DNA of 64,000 bases from Mikania micrantha (lineage: Eukaryota; Streptophyta; Magnoliopsida; Asterales; Asteraceae). The stretch lies in assembly GCA_009363875.1 (NCBI GenBank), contig CM018692.1, forward strand, positions 632,501 through 696,500, given 5' to 3'. Positions 37,701 through 48,619 of the stretch are shown piece after piece. The notes under the pieces were generated by a model that did not search any database, had not been told where the DNA came from, and saw only the letters and a list, made by a program, of their open reading frames with translations. Within the stretch, counting starts at the first letter, position 1. Each line of letters begins with the position of its first letter. The position numbers and the translations under genes are program-made.

Positions 37701-39618
37701 GTTCATATATCAGCAGAGCTACACAAACTGGAACTGTAGAATCATAAGATTAACATGATGATAGTAGCGTTAGATCATGATATAAGGTTAATTAGGTAGC
37801 ATAGTAGCTTTAATATTTCCATAATTAACTTTCGTATTACAATAATTAGCTGATATGTATGTGTGTACACACATATGCATTCAAATGAAAACCACTAAAT
37901 TGTTAAGAACCAAAAAAATCATTGATAGTCACATGATTTTAGAGGCATAAAAGTAACTTTCTTCCACTTAAACTTTAAATTAAAAAACTTGTGGCTAAAA
38001 ATAATTCTTTTAGTCCTCAACTAATATTGGTTCTTAATTGAACACTCCCCTCTCTCTCTATACACACACATACACATGAGAAAGTGAAACTATATTACTA
38101 CCATAACTTATTAGCTTTATACATAAAAAATTAGTAGAAAATTAATGGTATGCTTTATGTGATACATACTCTTGAGTTAATTAAGCATCTTTGGAAGAGA
38201 TGACTGCCTCTTTAAAGCAAACTCATATCCTATTGGCGTGCTAGTTTTCAATAGAATATTTTTTGTTACAATCAAAGCAAAGATTAAAAAATGAACCTGA
38301 TCTTCAAGAATTATTCCTGCAAATCCTGCTTTAATATATCCCTTAACAGTTCTCTTTACATTCATGGCATTTCCATACCCATTATCCCCATCACCTATAA
38401 CTGGAATGGACACAGCTTGAGTAATAAGTTGACCTTGATCCACCATTTCTCCGTAAGAAATTAGTCCGGTATCAGGTAGGCTTAACCGAGCAGCAGATAT
38501 TCCAAAGCCTGTCTAGGTAAGTAAAACTCTGCTTAATTGAATCCACAATTGGAAATCTAACAGAATCTAGTTTACTTTTTGTGACAAAACTATGGTCCAG
38601 TTATGTAAAACAGAATGGAAGCCACAAGTGATAACATTGTCAAGAAACACACATCTGTCTATTACTTCCTCAGTTCTAAAGAAAGATCAAATATTTTGAG
38701 TTTCAAGGTCAAACTTATGACTTCCCAAATCCAAAATTGTCACAGGTTTTTGGTGACAAATTTTGACAAAGTCATACTTTATGTTTTATAACTTGTTTTC
38801 AGTATCCAATGAACTAACAAGGCACCGCTTTTTTTCGATAACTAGAGAAGTTGTATGACAAGTGAAGTTTAAACATTACAAATTTGACCACAAAAGTCAT
38901 ATTTATTCGTTTACTGCTCACCTAGCATTGAAATTAATTGCAGTTTGCATCAAAATATGTTTTCACTAGTACTCAAATTTTCACTGGTAACAAAAACAAT
39001 GATCTTCTTTAGAAACTATTACACCATTATAACTTGAATTCATACCTAAATTGAATCCAGTGTCTAGAAAGACCATACGAGTAAGCAAAAGTGCAAGCAA
39101 TTGATCAAAATATTAAAAGTTTGAGCGCAAAAATTATAATTAATCATTTACTGCTCACCTTCTAACATTGCAAATTGCAATTAATAGACACAAAGATCTT
39201 CTTTCGAACCTAACAAATTAAATCTAGAAAAATCATACAGCTACTTGAAACTGCAATCAGTTCATGAAAAGTTACCAGTCGTGAAGCAGAACCGAAATCC
39301 AGCTCTCTCTATAAGCTTCGCGCTGAGCGCATCGAAACAAGCAGGGCCTTGATGAACTCCAGGAGAATCAAGTAATTTCCGTAGCTTCTTCGCTGGAGAA
39401 GACTCTACTATGCCGTCGTTCTCCTTTCTGTCATACGAACCTACAATGATAGAATTGTAGCGAACTGAACTCCGCGATTTCAACAGATTATCACATACAA
39501 ATGTTTTCTTGCCGAGAATTGGATCAATCGATTTGGTTGGAATTGTTGAATTTGGAACTGATTTCACCGGTGATGACGGAAGAGAGTGGTTGTGGCATAC
39601 GGGGGAGGAGATGTTCAT
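28704..39618 (-). CDS. PEP mutase/isocitrate lyase superfamily enzyme, plastid-type (8 exons, 494 aa)
   Basis: Exons 39618-39276, 38508-38297, 37118-36837, 36435-36313, 35628-35478, 35369-35152, 29336-29300 and 28822-28704 join in phase to 494 residues. The serine/threonine-rich first ~75 residues look like a transit peptide. Motifs: GPACFDALSAKLIERAGF, GDGDNGYGN (153-161, metal-binding region), PKACGH with the catalytic-type Cys191, VSRTDSRQ (about 226-233) and SMPSFEEVKEVLGF. The best match I recall is the At2g43180 type, annotated as a phosphoenolpyruvate-mutase-family protein of unproven substrate. For exon 5 the acceptor CTGCAG|GATGCT was chosen because it gives RAMEDALQAIK, matching homologues; an upstream in-frame AAG|TTT is an alternative. 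Intron 6 is 5.8 kb because it holds a whole copia element, and exon 7 is only 37 bp. All exons are open. Confidence 0.93.
29726..30040 (-). repeat. 3' LTR of the copia element (315 bp)
   Basis: Matches the 5' LTR by eye except for one tandem 8-bp duplication near its 5' end. A strong TCTC-rich or poly(A) signal was not pinpointed. Confidence 0.95.
30043..30052 (-). other. Polypurine tract of the copia element
   Basis: The minus strand reads GGGGGGGGAG, two bases before the 3' LTR start. This is the primer site for plus-strand DNA synthesis. Confidence 0.85.
30076..34227 (-). CDS. Ty1/copia Gag-Pol polyprotein (1383 aa)
   Basis: A single uninterrupted frame with all copia domains in the usual order: Gag (UBN2-like, from TTTNYPIWSLRIRAIF), an RG-rich stretch, a CCHC knuckle CFRCDGYGHFSAEC (about 267-282), protease DTGATNHMSG (about 334), integrase with an H-C zinc region and core (VYGDLCGPF ... 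VDDHSRFMWVFL), reverse transcriptase with YVDDLLV (about 1064) and RNase H (YSDSSYSSDQEDGK, then VDNKSAIAL). It would produce virus-like particles and copy the element's RNA in the cytoplasm, then integrate it in the nucleus (known for the family). No stop or frameshift was seen, so it could be autonomous. Lineage within copia was not assigned. Confidence 0.97.
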   Translation of the reverse strand: MQAKEGSNLSFQCPTLTTTNYPIWSLRIRAIFRAHGIWEAIEPGKNVDPRKDNSAIAYLYQSLPEDLVLQIAHCEHAKDIWDAIKTRHLGVERVMEARLQTLKAEFEAARMKESEKIDDFAAKLAGISSKSAALGSIIEETTLVRKLLTAIPERFLNIAATIEQLVDLKTVKFQEVVGRLKAYEERTGARSSSSSQDQLLLTHNHHEPKKGQEKVYGRGRGNGHDNTRGRGRGRGRSSGQGRGAGRGTNTHEAGHTGERLKKDKSKLQCFRCDGYGHFSAECPTRKTDDQANLAHATTDGPTLLMTVASQKEQIYLSEEKVFPASYEAEEQAWYLDTGATNHMSGNKDLFTTLDSNVEGTVRFGDDSCVRVEGRGSILLECKTGDQKLLTNILYIPFLKSNIFSLGQADEGGCEVLIKQGTLTITDSDGSVLMKVKRSTNRLYKINLKAATPVCLLSEINNPSWLWHARLGHVGFDTIKNLSTRNLAEGIPPLNHPTRLCEACLAGKHARQPFPDQTTFRAEAPLMQVYGDLCGPFTPTTAAGNRYYFLIVDDHSRFMWVFLIKAKSEALERFKEFKVAVENQYGKKIKVLRTDRGGEFNSTEFKLYCEEEGISRQFTAPYTPQQNGAVERRNRTILNATRSMLNAMSMPQDLWAEAVRHAVHILNRVPTRGLKDKTPYEALKGRKPKLDHLRVFGCVGHVKAPTNLLKKLDYRSNPMVHLGIEPGTKAYRMYDVNNKRIVISRDVIFDEARKWEWQQHQHSNQDWEREFAIHPDPQTENEAEAGPSSPKENEHNYTPRRHEQEAGEESPGSTFSSPRSKVQGRGPLIQSTPLISNMSDPSNAPEQTFDDTPVQGFRNLNEVYELLLTEGEPVKFSEAVGKKEWDEAMCSEIASIEKNKTWKLTDLPAGQRPIGLKWVYKIKRDAKDQITKHKARLVAKGYIQQQGVDYEEVFAPVARLETVRMVLALAAQNSWPVHHLDVKTAFLHGELNEEVFVQQPEGFERKGQEHKVYKLIKALYGLKQAPRAWNMKLDGVMKESKFKRCKLEQAVYVKHTRDGTTIVVIYVDDLLVTRTNIGDINLFKNQMKQQFEMSDLGPLSYYLGLEVIQDDSGIKITQSNYAKKILKMVGLEDCNPVKVPMEPGLKMTKEDGTKKVDATEYRKIIGCLRYLTHTRPDLLYVVGYASRYMQNPSATHQQAVKHILRYVKGTINMGIHYSSKGKDALMGYSDSSYSSDQEDGKGTTGVVFYFNNKPITWLSQKQQTVALSSCEAEFMAANSAACQAVWLNGLLAEITGKAVESVLIQVDNKSAIALIKNPVFHGRSKHINTKFHYIRECVENKMIKVEHVCGEEQRADILTKALPKLKFAEMRKLLGIEEIEESKT
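34366..34377 (-). other. Primer-binding site of the copia element (initiator tRNA-Met)
   Basis: The minus strand reads TGGTATCAGAGC, the standard initiator-methionine tRNA complement of plant copia elements, two bases after the 5' LTR. Confidence 0.93.
34380..34686 (-). repeat. 5' LTR of the copia element (307 bp)
   Basis: Pairs with 29726-30040. It is followed at once by the target duplication CGATT and then by PEP-mutase-family intron sequence. Confidence 0.95.
37285..37375. repeat. TA/CA/TG microsatellite
   Basis: Alternating purine-pyrimidine DNA (acacacat, atgtatgtatg) in intron 2 of the PEP-mutase-family gene. Confidence 0.7.
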
Positions 39619-41684
39619 GTTGTGTAACTTGTGTTGTGGGGAGGAGAAGAAAGTAAGAAACAGTAGTTTATTACTTTATTCACAGCGTAAATAAATCGAA
39701 CCAAAAAACGAAACATGTGACTATGAGCGTTAAAAGAGCAAAATCGTATTTAAGAAAGAAAGAGGGAGCAAATTGTAAAATTAACATGAATATCAGGCCA
39801 CGTCAATGTAAAAAGAATCATCTAACTAATTAGATATGGATTATTGGGTTGAACATGGGTTTCTCATGCAAAATCCAGAGTTCAAACAGAGGCAAATTAG
39901 ATATGGATTAAACATGTTGAATATGGTGTGGTTCATTGTGATTACGGTCATTTCTGTAACTAAAACGAAACTACGGTTAATGCTTGGTCTATATACATAA
40001 CCATACCCAATTAATCATGACTTTATTAACCATTAGTTATGTTTTTATTATCGGTTATTAACCGAAAGTTTTAGTTAGGCTAAATTTTTTAAGATTTGTT
40101 TAATAAATAGGCTAAAAGACCATTTAGAATTTTTATAGCACATGGGCTAAAAGCTTTTTAAAAAACAAGTTGTATGCTGACACTTTCTATGTTTCACTTC
40201 TATAAGCCAAATATCAATCAAGTTTTCTTATCGTCAACAATGTGAGATTGAGAATTTCATTAATAATATGGTTCTTATTCAAACCCGGCAACAAATGTGA
40301 GATTGAAAACCTCTTAAGTATTGTGATTGAGAGGGGGAAACTATAATTAAGTTGGAGTTCATCCATTGTTATAACTTATAAGTGAAGTTGAATCTCAATA
40401 ATAAGGTCATTTTAACTTTTTAAATATTTTATTATATGTCATTTTAAATCTTTTATATTTCTAAAGTTTTAAATCAATTTTTAATTGGGCATCTCTCTAC
40501 TTTTAAGGTTATACTTTTACATCTTCAACTTTATAAAATGTTATTTTCACCTCTTCGAGTTTTTAAAATTTATAATTTATCTCTTTTATTCTTTAATTTT
40601 AAAAAAGTTTTGCATACATATTTTTATGTATGTATTGGTATACATTCATGTTGATCTACGTTTTAGTGTAATATATTTTAAGAAACAAGCTGAGTCAAAT
40701 GTAACATGTTTATGTTTTTGTAGAAACAAGTTAAGTCAAATATACCATGTTTTTGTGTTTATTTTATGTATTTTTTTAGTTGGTCTACATTTCAACTTCA
40801 TTTTTGTTATGAAACAAGCTAGATCAAGTATAATAATTTTTCATTTGATAGTATCAATTTTAAGTTACTATATGATTCGACGTCATCGCAATGCGTGAAA
40901 GGTAAAATTATTAGTTTACAACCAAACAACCAATATATAAATGTATATAAGGTAAGTATTCATTCTAATAGGAACCACAAGTTGTAAAAAATAAAAGAAC
41001 CATATTTATAGCCACATGATTTAATAGGTATAAAGTAATTTTCCTGTAAAATAAGAGAGACTACTATTTTAACCTTTAAACTTTTGGCTAGATATAATTC
41101 CTTTAGTTCTCAAATGAGAATGGTTTTCAATTGAACATCCCTCATATAAAGTAATAACATTTAAACTAAAAGCTTGAATGTCATTTTTTTCAATCTTGTA
41201 AATGTTAATACAAAATACTTAATCAAGCAACTAGCAAGTTTATGTTTAAGTTAAACATATATTACTTTGCTTTTTTTAATAAATAGATTAGCCTATAAAT
41301 CCATCAAGACAGTAAATTGTTCACGGTATAGACCCGCGAAACTAACATAAACCCGCTCAAATCAAACCGTTAAAATTTATACATGTTCTTATCATGTAAC
41401 CCTCGGTGGTTGCTAACTAAAACTAAACGGATAAAATTTATGGCCTGGTTCATTATGATTGATACATACGTAATTGATAATTTTGGATTTTTATAAGTAG
41501 TTTTAATTATTAAAAAAAAAGTAAAAATCATCAAGAATGTGAAATTATTCATAATCATACCCGTATCATTGTAGTCAGTTCACCAGTCACATAACACCGT
41601 AATACAAAAAGTCAACTTCTCGACATCTATCAGACTTCAAATATACAAATTTTTTAAAGGCCATTTGGTAAAAAAATGTCAAAG
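39619..41684. other. Upstream region of the PEP-mutase-family gene and spacer to PAM16
   Basis: The first 150 bp or so are the likely leader and promoter of the PEP-mutase-family gene. The rest is AT-rich. The 137-codon plus-strand frame at 40485-40898 is rich in Phe/Ile/Leu with no family signature and was not called. Confidence 0.55.
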
Positions 41685-44600
41685 TCAAACCGAAGGATCA
41701 ACAGTCTGATTTTTATCTTTATAAACCGCCTCCAAGCATTCCTTAGCCCTGTGAACCTTTGATTGCAAATAAAAACTGCCATTTGTTGCATTCCGCTCAA
41801 AAAGATTATCGTATTTCTGTAAAAAATTAAACGAATATGTGAGCTTGTTCTTATAAAAAAATTAAAAAAACGCAACAATAAATTAAAAAATATGAGGTCA
41901 TTCTTGTCCCCTGTTGGTTTTTACTACATAGTACATACCGTTCTTGTATAAGGTGGCAATTTCAAACGGGTCAATTCAGGTCAGGATTTTTCTCTAATGA
42001 GTAAAACAAGTAAAGTTAAAAGAAAATAGCTAAAATGAAACTGGTCAAATGGGTTGAACAAATCTACACAGGACCTTCTAAATCATTATTCATCAAAGTA
42101 TACTAGAGTTGTATTAATGCATGTTTCGTAATCTCAATCTACACACGGGTTTTCAATTAGAAATACTAATAAATATACTGAAAAAAAAAGCTTCAGATCA
42201 ACTCAACCGACGTCTGGTCCAAATCCATTTCTGCCCGTACAAATAATCAATTGCTTTGACTCATTGCCTGCCTACATACCCATGTAGTACCTCTATATTT
42301 GAGTCATAATGTGCATCGGGGTAAAGACTACAACTAGGACTAGGAGTAAAAGATGTACTAGCCTTCCAATTATTTTCTGATCAACAGCTGGTAAAAAAAT
42401 AGATAGAATAAGAATAGTACTTGCCTGTGCAATTTCTTCCCATGATGACTGCTCAGTGACACCAAGAATTTGCCGAGCCTCTTGTTCAGTCATGACTTTG
42501 CTTCCTCTACGCACAGCATTCTGTAATGTTTCTTGAGCAACACCTGACTTTGAGGCATCTGCAATTTTTATTATTAGCATGATAATCAAAGTAAAAAAAA
42601 ATGCGAACATAGTTCCATAAATATCTGAGATAAATACTTGTCATTAGTTGATATTGTAAAACTACAAGCTTGCCTTTCCACCAAGTAAAAGCACTAGTAC
42701 ATGTGCTGGCAAATTAGAAAAATTTATCATTTTTGGTGCAGAGTGGGATTTTACATGGTACATTTGTTTGTTTGTATCATTTTTTACACATAAGTACCTA
42801 ACATGAAAAACCAATCCAGAAATACCCAACATAGATTATGTGATCTAACGGCTAAGAAAATACTAAGATTTAAAAGAAAAAGGAATCGATGCTTTGTTTT
42901 AAGTCATACAGGCGGGCCAAACAAATGTACAGCATTGTTATAGCTAATAATTACTCTTAAAACAAAATATTAATTGCCTCAGCAGTAAAGAGAATGATCA
43001 AAAGCAAGCCAGAAGCAAAGTCTGTCATGTTAGGCATTTCACGCACACAAACCAAACATGCATGCTGCAACTAGTGAACAGACCTCCAAACAACCAGCAC
43101 CGCGGTCCACCCAGGACTTAGCTGCCATTCCCACTTCCAATCTACTTAAATAATCATCAGCCCAACCAAGGTTGCGGCCATGGTAAAAGCAGAAACCAAT
43201 TCCCCACAACCAAGGGCTAGCCACCATCCACATTCATGAACTCCCAGCACTGGCAGAACACATATCAATGGCATAACCTATGAACGTCTCCCTATCCTGT
43301 TTCTCCATGGACTCCGCCTCCTTGTCCATATCCAACCAATGGTCATTGCAATCCTTCACAACAACCTTCTCCAACACTAGGCCGGGTTTTACTCAGCTCA
43401 AAACCACCTCAGGCCCACACAGTCTAGTGGCCCTACCCAACGAACTCGGACCAAGCGTTTCAGGCAATGGCTTTGAACACACGTGGTCAAAATTGGCATG
43501 TGGATAGTGGAGCTACATCTCACATGACAAACCAGGGAGGTAATTTCTAATCGAATTTTAATAATGTATTTTTTATCAAATTTTATCTTCGGCAATGGTT
43601 CTAAAAATTCTATTGTCAGCACCGATACACAACCCTACCCCAGCCCTTCCCTTTTCAAACTTTCCAAAGTTCTTGCGCCTTATCAAATGTGGATAGTGGA
43701 GCTACATCTCACATGACAAACCAGGGAGGTAATTTCTAATCTAATTTTAATAATGGATTTTTTATCAAATTTTATCTTCGGCAATGGTTCTAAAAATTCT
43801 ATTGTCAGCACCGATACACAACCCTACCCCAGCCCTTCCCTTTTCAAACTTTCCAAAGTTCTTGCGCCTTATCAAATAAAAAAATATATATTGCTTCTTC
43901 GTTTAACAAGAGACAATAGTCTCTATATTGAATTTGGTCCATTCGGTTTTGACTTTTGATGTGAAGGATTCCAAACATGAGAGCCTATCATCTGATGTAA
44001 CACAAGAGATTTATACCAACTCACATTCTCCGATTCTCATCTTAGTCGTCTGCCACATCCATTACCAGTACGTCTACTTTCGTTGCTATCTCTCTGGATC
44101 TACGGCATTCTTGTCTAGTGCACTGTGCACCCGGGATCTTATATTTGACATTATGTAAATTTTATTCTTAAATTTCAAAAACTAAAACATTCTAGTATTT
44201 GTCCATCATGTCTTTCTAGCAAACATATGTAACTACCGTTTTATGATTCTAAGTCTTCTAATTTATAGCCTTTTTATACAATTCATAGTGATGTTTGAAC
44301 TTCCCTTGTCACTAGTTCGGGTGGACATCATTATTATGTGTTGCTATTAGATCATACAACTAACTATCTTTAGACTTACCCAAAGTGTCAAAAATCTCCA
44401 AGTGTTTGACGTCTTTAAAACTTTTTGTAAATAGATCCAAACACAATTCAATGCTAACATCAAAACTTTTCAATGTGACAACGGACAGGAATACAACAAT
44501 AACACTTACCATAATTTTTGTGGACATAATGGCATGCAATTTTTTATTCTTGCCCTCATACTTTGTCTCAATACAGAAAATCCGAAAGAAAAATCCGCTC

Positions 44601-46345
44601 TATGTATAATGTCAACCGAACACTCCTTGCCTACTCTTCCGTCCCACCAACCTTTTGGCATCAAAATCCCTAACCACCATCACAAGTATTTTGAACATAC
44701 TCCTTAACAAACTTCTCAATAAACCAGTCTCCTACCTTACTTCTATATCATCGACAACCAAACGACTCCCGCCTTTAAGTTTTTGGCTGTCTTTGTTATC
44801 CCTTCATACCTTCCGATTATGTTACTGTAGCTTTTGTTTTTTGTATTTTTTCTCAGGTGGAATACAGAGTTAGAAACTATTACATATACAACTACAACAA
44901 CAACCTTACCCAGTATATTCCCACTTTTCAGTAGGGTCTGGGGGGGAAGGATAGATACAAACCTTACCCCTATCCCAATTGGGATAGAGAGGCTGCTCCG
45001 AAAGAGTCCCCGGCTCAAAGTTATCGTTTGAAATTGATCATCCCAATGATTTTAAAGTTATTTTCACAAATAACTAAAATAACGTTAAAATTAGTGCACT
45101 TTTACTTTTGCCCCTTAAGGGCCCACACATATATACATTATATGCGTGCACCGCAAATGGGGCGCAGTTAGAAACTATTACATATGTTGGCAGTAAATAA
45201 AGCATAGTATCAGAAGCTTACTTTGAAGGGCTTGACGATATGCTTGGACCATTCCCCTAATCAAGATTCCAGAGCCCATTACAATCAAATTTGCAAGAAT
45301 TTTAGCAGCCTGCAAAAAGAAGTTTATATCATTATTCAAAAAAAACATTACAGGACTCAATACAAAGTGTATTATTCTTCCATCTATAGGAAACCACAAT
45401 TTTAGTTACAAATAGTTGCGATTTTTTATAAGTTATCCTTGAAACTTTAAGCTTCTTAAAGAGAAAAATGAAATTATATAAACAACATTAACATATTTTC
45501 AGGTTCATTTACAAATTTAAAGCATTAACTTATGATTTGATATTGGAGACACTCAACAGTACTGCCTGTAACCCATGGACCCAAGAATGAACAGAAAAAG
45601 CACTACAGGTTATGCATTTCATAAACAGTGTACGATATTTTGCAGTTCTAGCCTATAGGAAACCTATGTTCAGTAAATAATATGCAATAACTGATAACTT
45701 TAATGCATAACCAATTTAACTAGCAAAAGGCACTTTCAAATCAAAGCATGTCACTTTCAATTCCAAAGAATTACCGCCCTTAAATATGATAACAGTGCCC
45801 CTAATCAATACATGTTTATGTTTCTGAAGCACATATTACTTTAAAAAAGTTCCTTTCGTAAGATTGTAAAATCAAATAAATAAATGTAAATAATTATAAA
45901 ATGAAGATCACAGTTAGTTGATTGATGAGTCAAAGTTCAATCTCAAATGACCTATAAGAGAATCGCATCGTTATAAAGAACTACAACAGATTCTTAAAAA
46001 TGCATTCCTTCATTCAGAAGCTGTGTTGTTTAGATTATTCGATCTAAACTATAAACCGGTAAAAGATGTTTGAAGAAATTTAGCTGCCACAGTGAAATTT
46101 GATGAAATCGGTTGCTTCAAGAAATTCAGCCTGTTAAACCGCATCTAGGATTCTAATTTGATCATGTATTACCACTTCAACATAATCTACAGTTAATAAT
46201 CATGCACTAATCGTTTTGAAAATAAAAAAAATAATAATAATAATCTCGTGGTAATGATATTCATAATCGTTGTTATGATTCTTCAATCATCTTTGAATCG
46301 AGTAAATTAAGAATCGAAATACAAGACAGAAATTAAACATACCAT
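41685..46345 (-). CDS. PAM16: PAM16/TIM16 subunit of the mitochondrial import motor (4 exons, 118 aa)
   Basis: Exons 46345-46343, 45309-45222, 42558-42425 and 41816-41685 give 118 residues, the usual size. Exon 1 supplies only the ATG (ATG|GTATGT). Exon 2 encodes AAKILANLIVMGSG and the hydrophobic N-terminal anchor, exon 3 ASKSGVAQETLQNAVRRG and TEQEARQILGV, and exon 4 KYDNLFERNATNGSFYLQSK and VHRAKECLEAVY. Intron 3 starts GC (CAG|GCAAGT), which is needed to keep the conserved EEIAQ|KYDNLF. PAM16 is a J-like protein without the HPD motif that controls the J-protein PAM18 at the TIM23 channel on the matrix side (known). Arabidopsis PAM16/MUSE5 also affects immunity. Intron 2 holds a dead copia fragment and a SINE. 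A 5' leader lies upstream of 46345. Confidence 0.93.
43060..44867 (+). pseudogene. Degenerate Ty1/copia fragment in PAM16 intron 2
   Basis: Scattered copia motifs on the plus strand: DSGATSHMTNQGG (protease region), LTRDNSLYIEFGPFGF (pre-integrase), HHYCVLLLDHTTNYL-like and QCDNGQEYNNN (integrase core), broken by stops and frameshifts. The protease block is duplicated with a 189-bp period (from 43499 and 43688), exactly 63 codons. No LTRs were found, so the ends are approximate. Confidence 0.75.
44888..45165 (-). mobile_element. SINE with 20-bp target duplication
   Basis: Flanked by a perfect 20-bp duplication AGTTAGAAACTATTACATAT at 44868-44887 and 45166-45185. On the minus strand it ends with CCCCCCAGACCC...ATACTGGGTAAGG and a TTG-repeat tail, the arrangement of the 3' 'Angio' domain of plant SINEs. 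No clear A or B box of a tRNA promoter was seen in its 5' part. Two diverged relatives lie at 14010-14245 and 14505-14740. Confidence 0.82.
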
Positions 46346-46404
46346 GTCTACAAAATTTAGAACACCGATCAACGTTCTCTGAAATCGAAGGAGAATTTGA
46401 GATT

Positions 46405-47525
46405 TAGGGGCTGTTTGGTAAAATCTGTATCATTTAGTGTTGAACCAGTAAGATGTCTGAACGAATAAGAGGCTCTGAACCAGTTAAGTGCTGAATCAAT
46501 AATGTTGTTTGGTTGGACCTCTGAACGAATATAAAGAATGATTATTTTATCCTTCTGTACTATCTGTGTTAAATTAAATCAGCAATTTGATAAAATTAAA
46601 CAAGTTCATAACCACATGCTATGATAAAATTAAAGTCTAAAAAACACATTTAAATCAACAAATTCATAATAGTAAACACCTTCAAAACAAATAATCTGAT
46701 TAAAATAAGAATCAAAACCTTCTACTTCTAGCAATTGTAGCAAAAGAAAATTGGCTCTCTATGACTAAATTTCTTGATGGGGAACTGATAGATAAACTCT
46801 TTGTAACACCACCAACTAAGTTTGAGATAAAAAGGTAAACCCTAAAATAAATAATTCCCTATGTTCCTACCGGGGGTTTCACCTCTCTCCCATCATCATC
46901 ATCATCTATCGATTTTTAAAGAAACAAAAGCCAACATGCTGCACCAATCATAAACCGTAACATTTGGTAACCATCTTTTCATCGGAATCACAACTTTTTA
47001 ACTTACCACTTCAGCCACTATCATCAATTAGGAATTCTGAAATCAAATGGACTCGGTGTTCTAATCTCATCATAATAATCAAGCCAAATATTTTTAGAAC
47101 CAAAATTCAACAGATATTGTATAAAACTTCTTAGGCACCACGTAGTAAGCACTGGTGGCCGCCGGTGGCCGAAGGCAGGGTGGTGGCGACGGTGTGAGAA
47201 TCGGAGGTCTGAGAACGGAGGTTGAGAGAATCGGAGGTCTGAGAACGTACCTTTGAAGAACGCAGAAGCTTGAGGGTGATGGCGACGGTGGTTTACAGCG
47301 GCGGCCGAAGGGTGGGTGGTGGTGTCCGGTCGTGGAGGGAGAGCAACGAGAGCGTGAAATGGGAGGCGTGAATGGGGAAGAAACTTTTACCTAGGGTTTT
47401 ATTTTTTCGTTCAGGAAATTTGCTGAATGATTAAGAGTCTTCAAAAGAAACAAACACCCATACCTCTACCGATTCAGAGGTTATCTTTTAATGGAATCAT
47501 TAAGAAGCAAACAAAAACCCCCTAA
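46405..47525. mobile_element. Possible non-autonomous hAT-like element
   Basis: The left end GGGGCTGTTTGGTAAA and the right end (minus strand) GGGGGTTTTTGTTTGC are similar inverted termini, and gaac-cag and attcgttcag words occur near both ends. No target duplication was recognised. A GGT/GGC-rich stretch at 47150-47400 could be captured host sequence. It lies just upstream of PAM16. Confidence 0.4.
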
Positions 47526-47683
47526 GTCGGAATCGATTTAGGGTTTTGAATGTGCAAAGAGAAACTTGGGAAAGACGCCTAGTATAAAGCAATAACCTTA
47601 TTTAAGTTGACAGAGTAAAGTTGTCTTTTTCATTCTCACTCACAGGCACATAAATCAAACACTAGAAAAATAAAAATAAAAAT

Positions 47684-47800
47684 CATACGGCCCGTATGGG
47701 CCCATACGGGCCGTATGAGGGCGTGTCAGAACTGTGATTTGATCGTATGGGCCCATACGGGTCGTATGAGGGCGTATCAGAACTGTGATTTGATGTGTCA
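47684..47800. repeat. 34-bp perfect palindrome with a 51-bp tandem repeat
   Basis: Positions 47684-47717 read the same on both strands (CATACGG... ...CCGTATG, centre GGGCCC). The right half plus the following sequence (cgtgtcagaactgtgatttgat-type) is repeated 51 bp later with few changes, including a 16-bp palindrome at 47744-47759. Confidence 0.9.
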
Positions 47801-47829
47801 GTTTGTCAGAAATAAAATATCTATACGAG

Positions 47830-48616
47830 TCGTATGGATGGTGTATTTTGAACCATCCTGATGTCTCCCTAACAGGTCTCTTTAAGAAATGCATAGCATC
47901 ACCTTTGGTCCCTTCAGACTTCAGTGTTGCTTTTCCGGATACATCATTAACTTTTCTAGAATTGTATCATTTTGGTCCCTCGTAAATTGTAAGTTTTGTG
48001 GACTATGCATTTGATGAATTTGTGAAACGGAGACAGTATGATTAAAACTTGTGAGTTGCACCATGATAATACAGTTAGAAAAGCATATGAAGTCACGGAA
48101 TATTCATTATTAAAGAAATTAAAATGTTGATACTAAACACTATTATGCTTCATGTGTTACTTTATTAAGCATTTTAAAAGATAATTTAATAGAAAAAATA
48201 TAAGATAAGTAAGCAAAATGACATCCAGCTACAAAACGTGTTGATGAATTTCATTGTGTGAGTTATGTCAATGACATTAATATATTTAAGTAAACAAAAG
48301 ACATGCATATTACGACACCTCGATTATGTTGATCAAAGAATAAATAAAAACAATTTATAACGGCAACTAAGGTTCAAAAGTTAAGAGTGTTGCTTTAACA
48401 TTTAAATAAATTAAACAATTGTTTGTATATTATTACATATATTCAATTTTTATACAATATGAATACAAATCCAAACACGATACTAATTTGCTTTATTAAA
48501 CCAGGTCTAAGATTTTATATGTTTGTCATCATATGTATTCTTTAGCTTCACTTAACCTGTTACGTGTGAGAAATAAAGTTTGATAAATTATTTGCATAAT
48601 TGAAAAGAATCTCATA
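47830..48616. other. AT-rich spacer
   Basis: No gene or clear repeat was recognised between the palindrome and the MITE at 48620. Confidence 0.55.
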
Positions 48617-48619
48617 TAA

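Noticed and set aside
40485..40898. 137-codon plus-strand frame
   Set aside because: Low-complexity Phe/Ile/Leu/Tyr composition expected from AT-rich DNA, with no supporting splice or homology signal.
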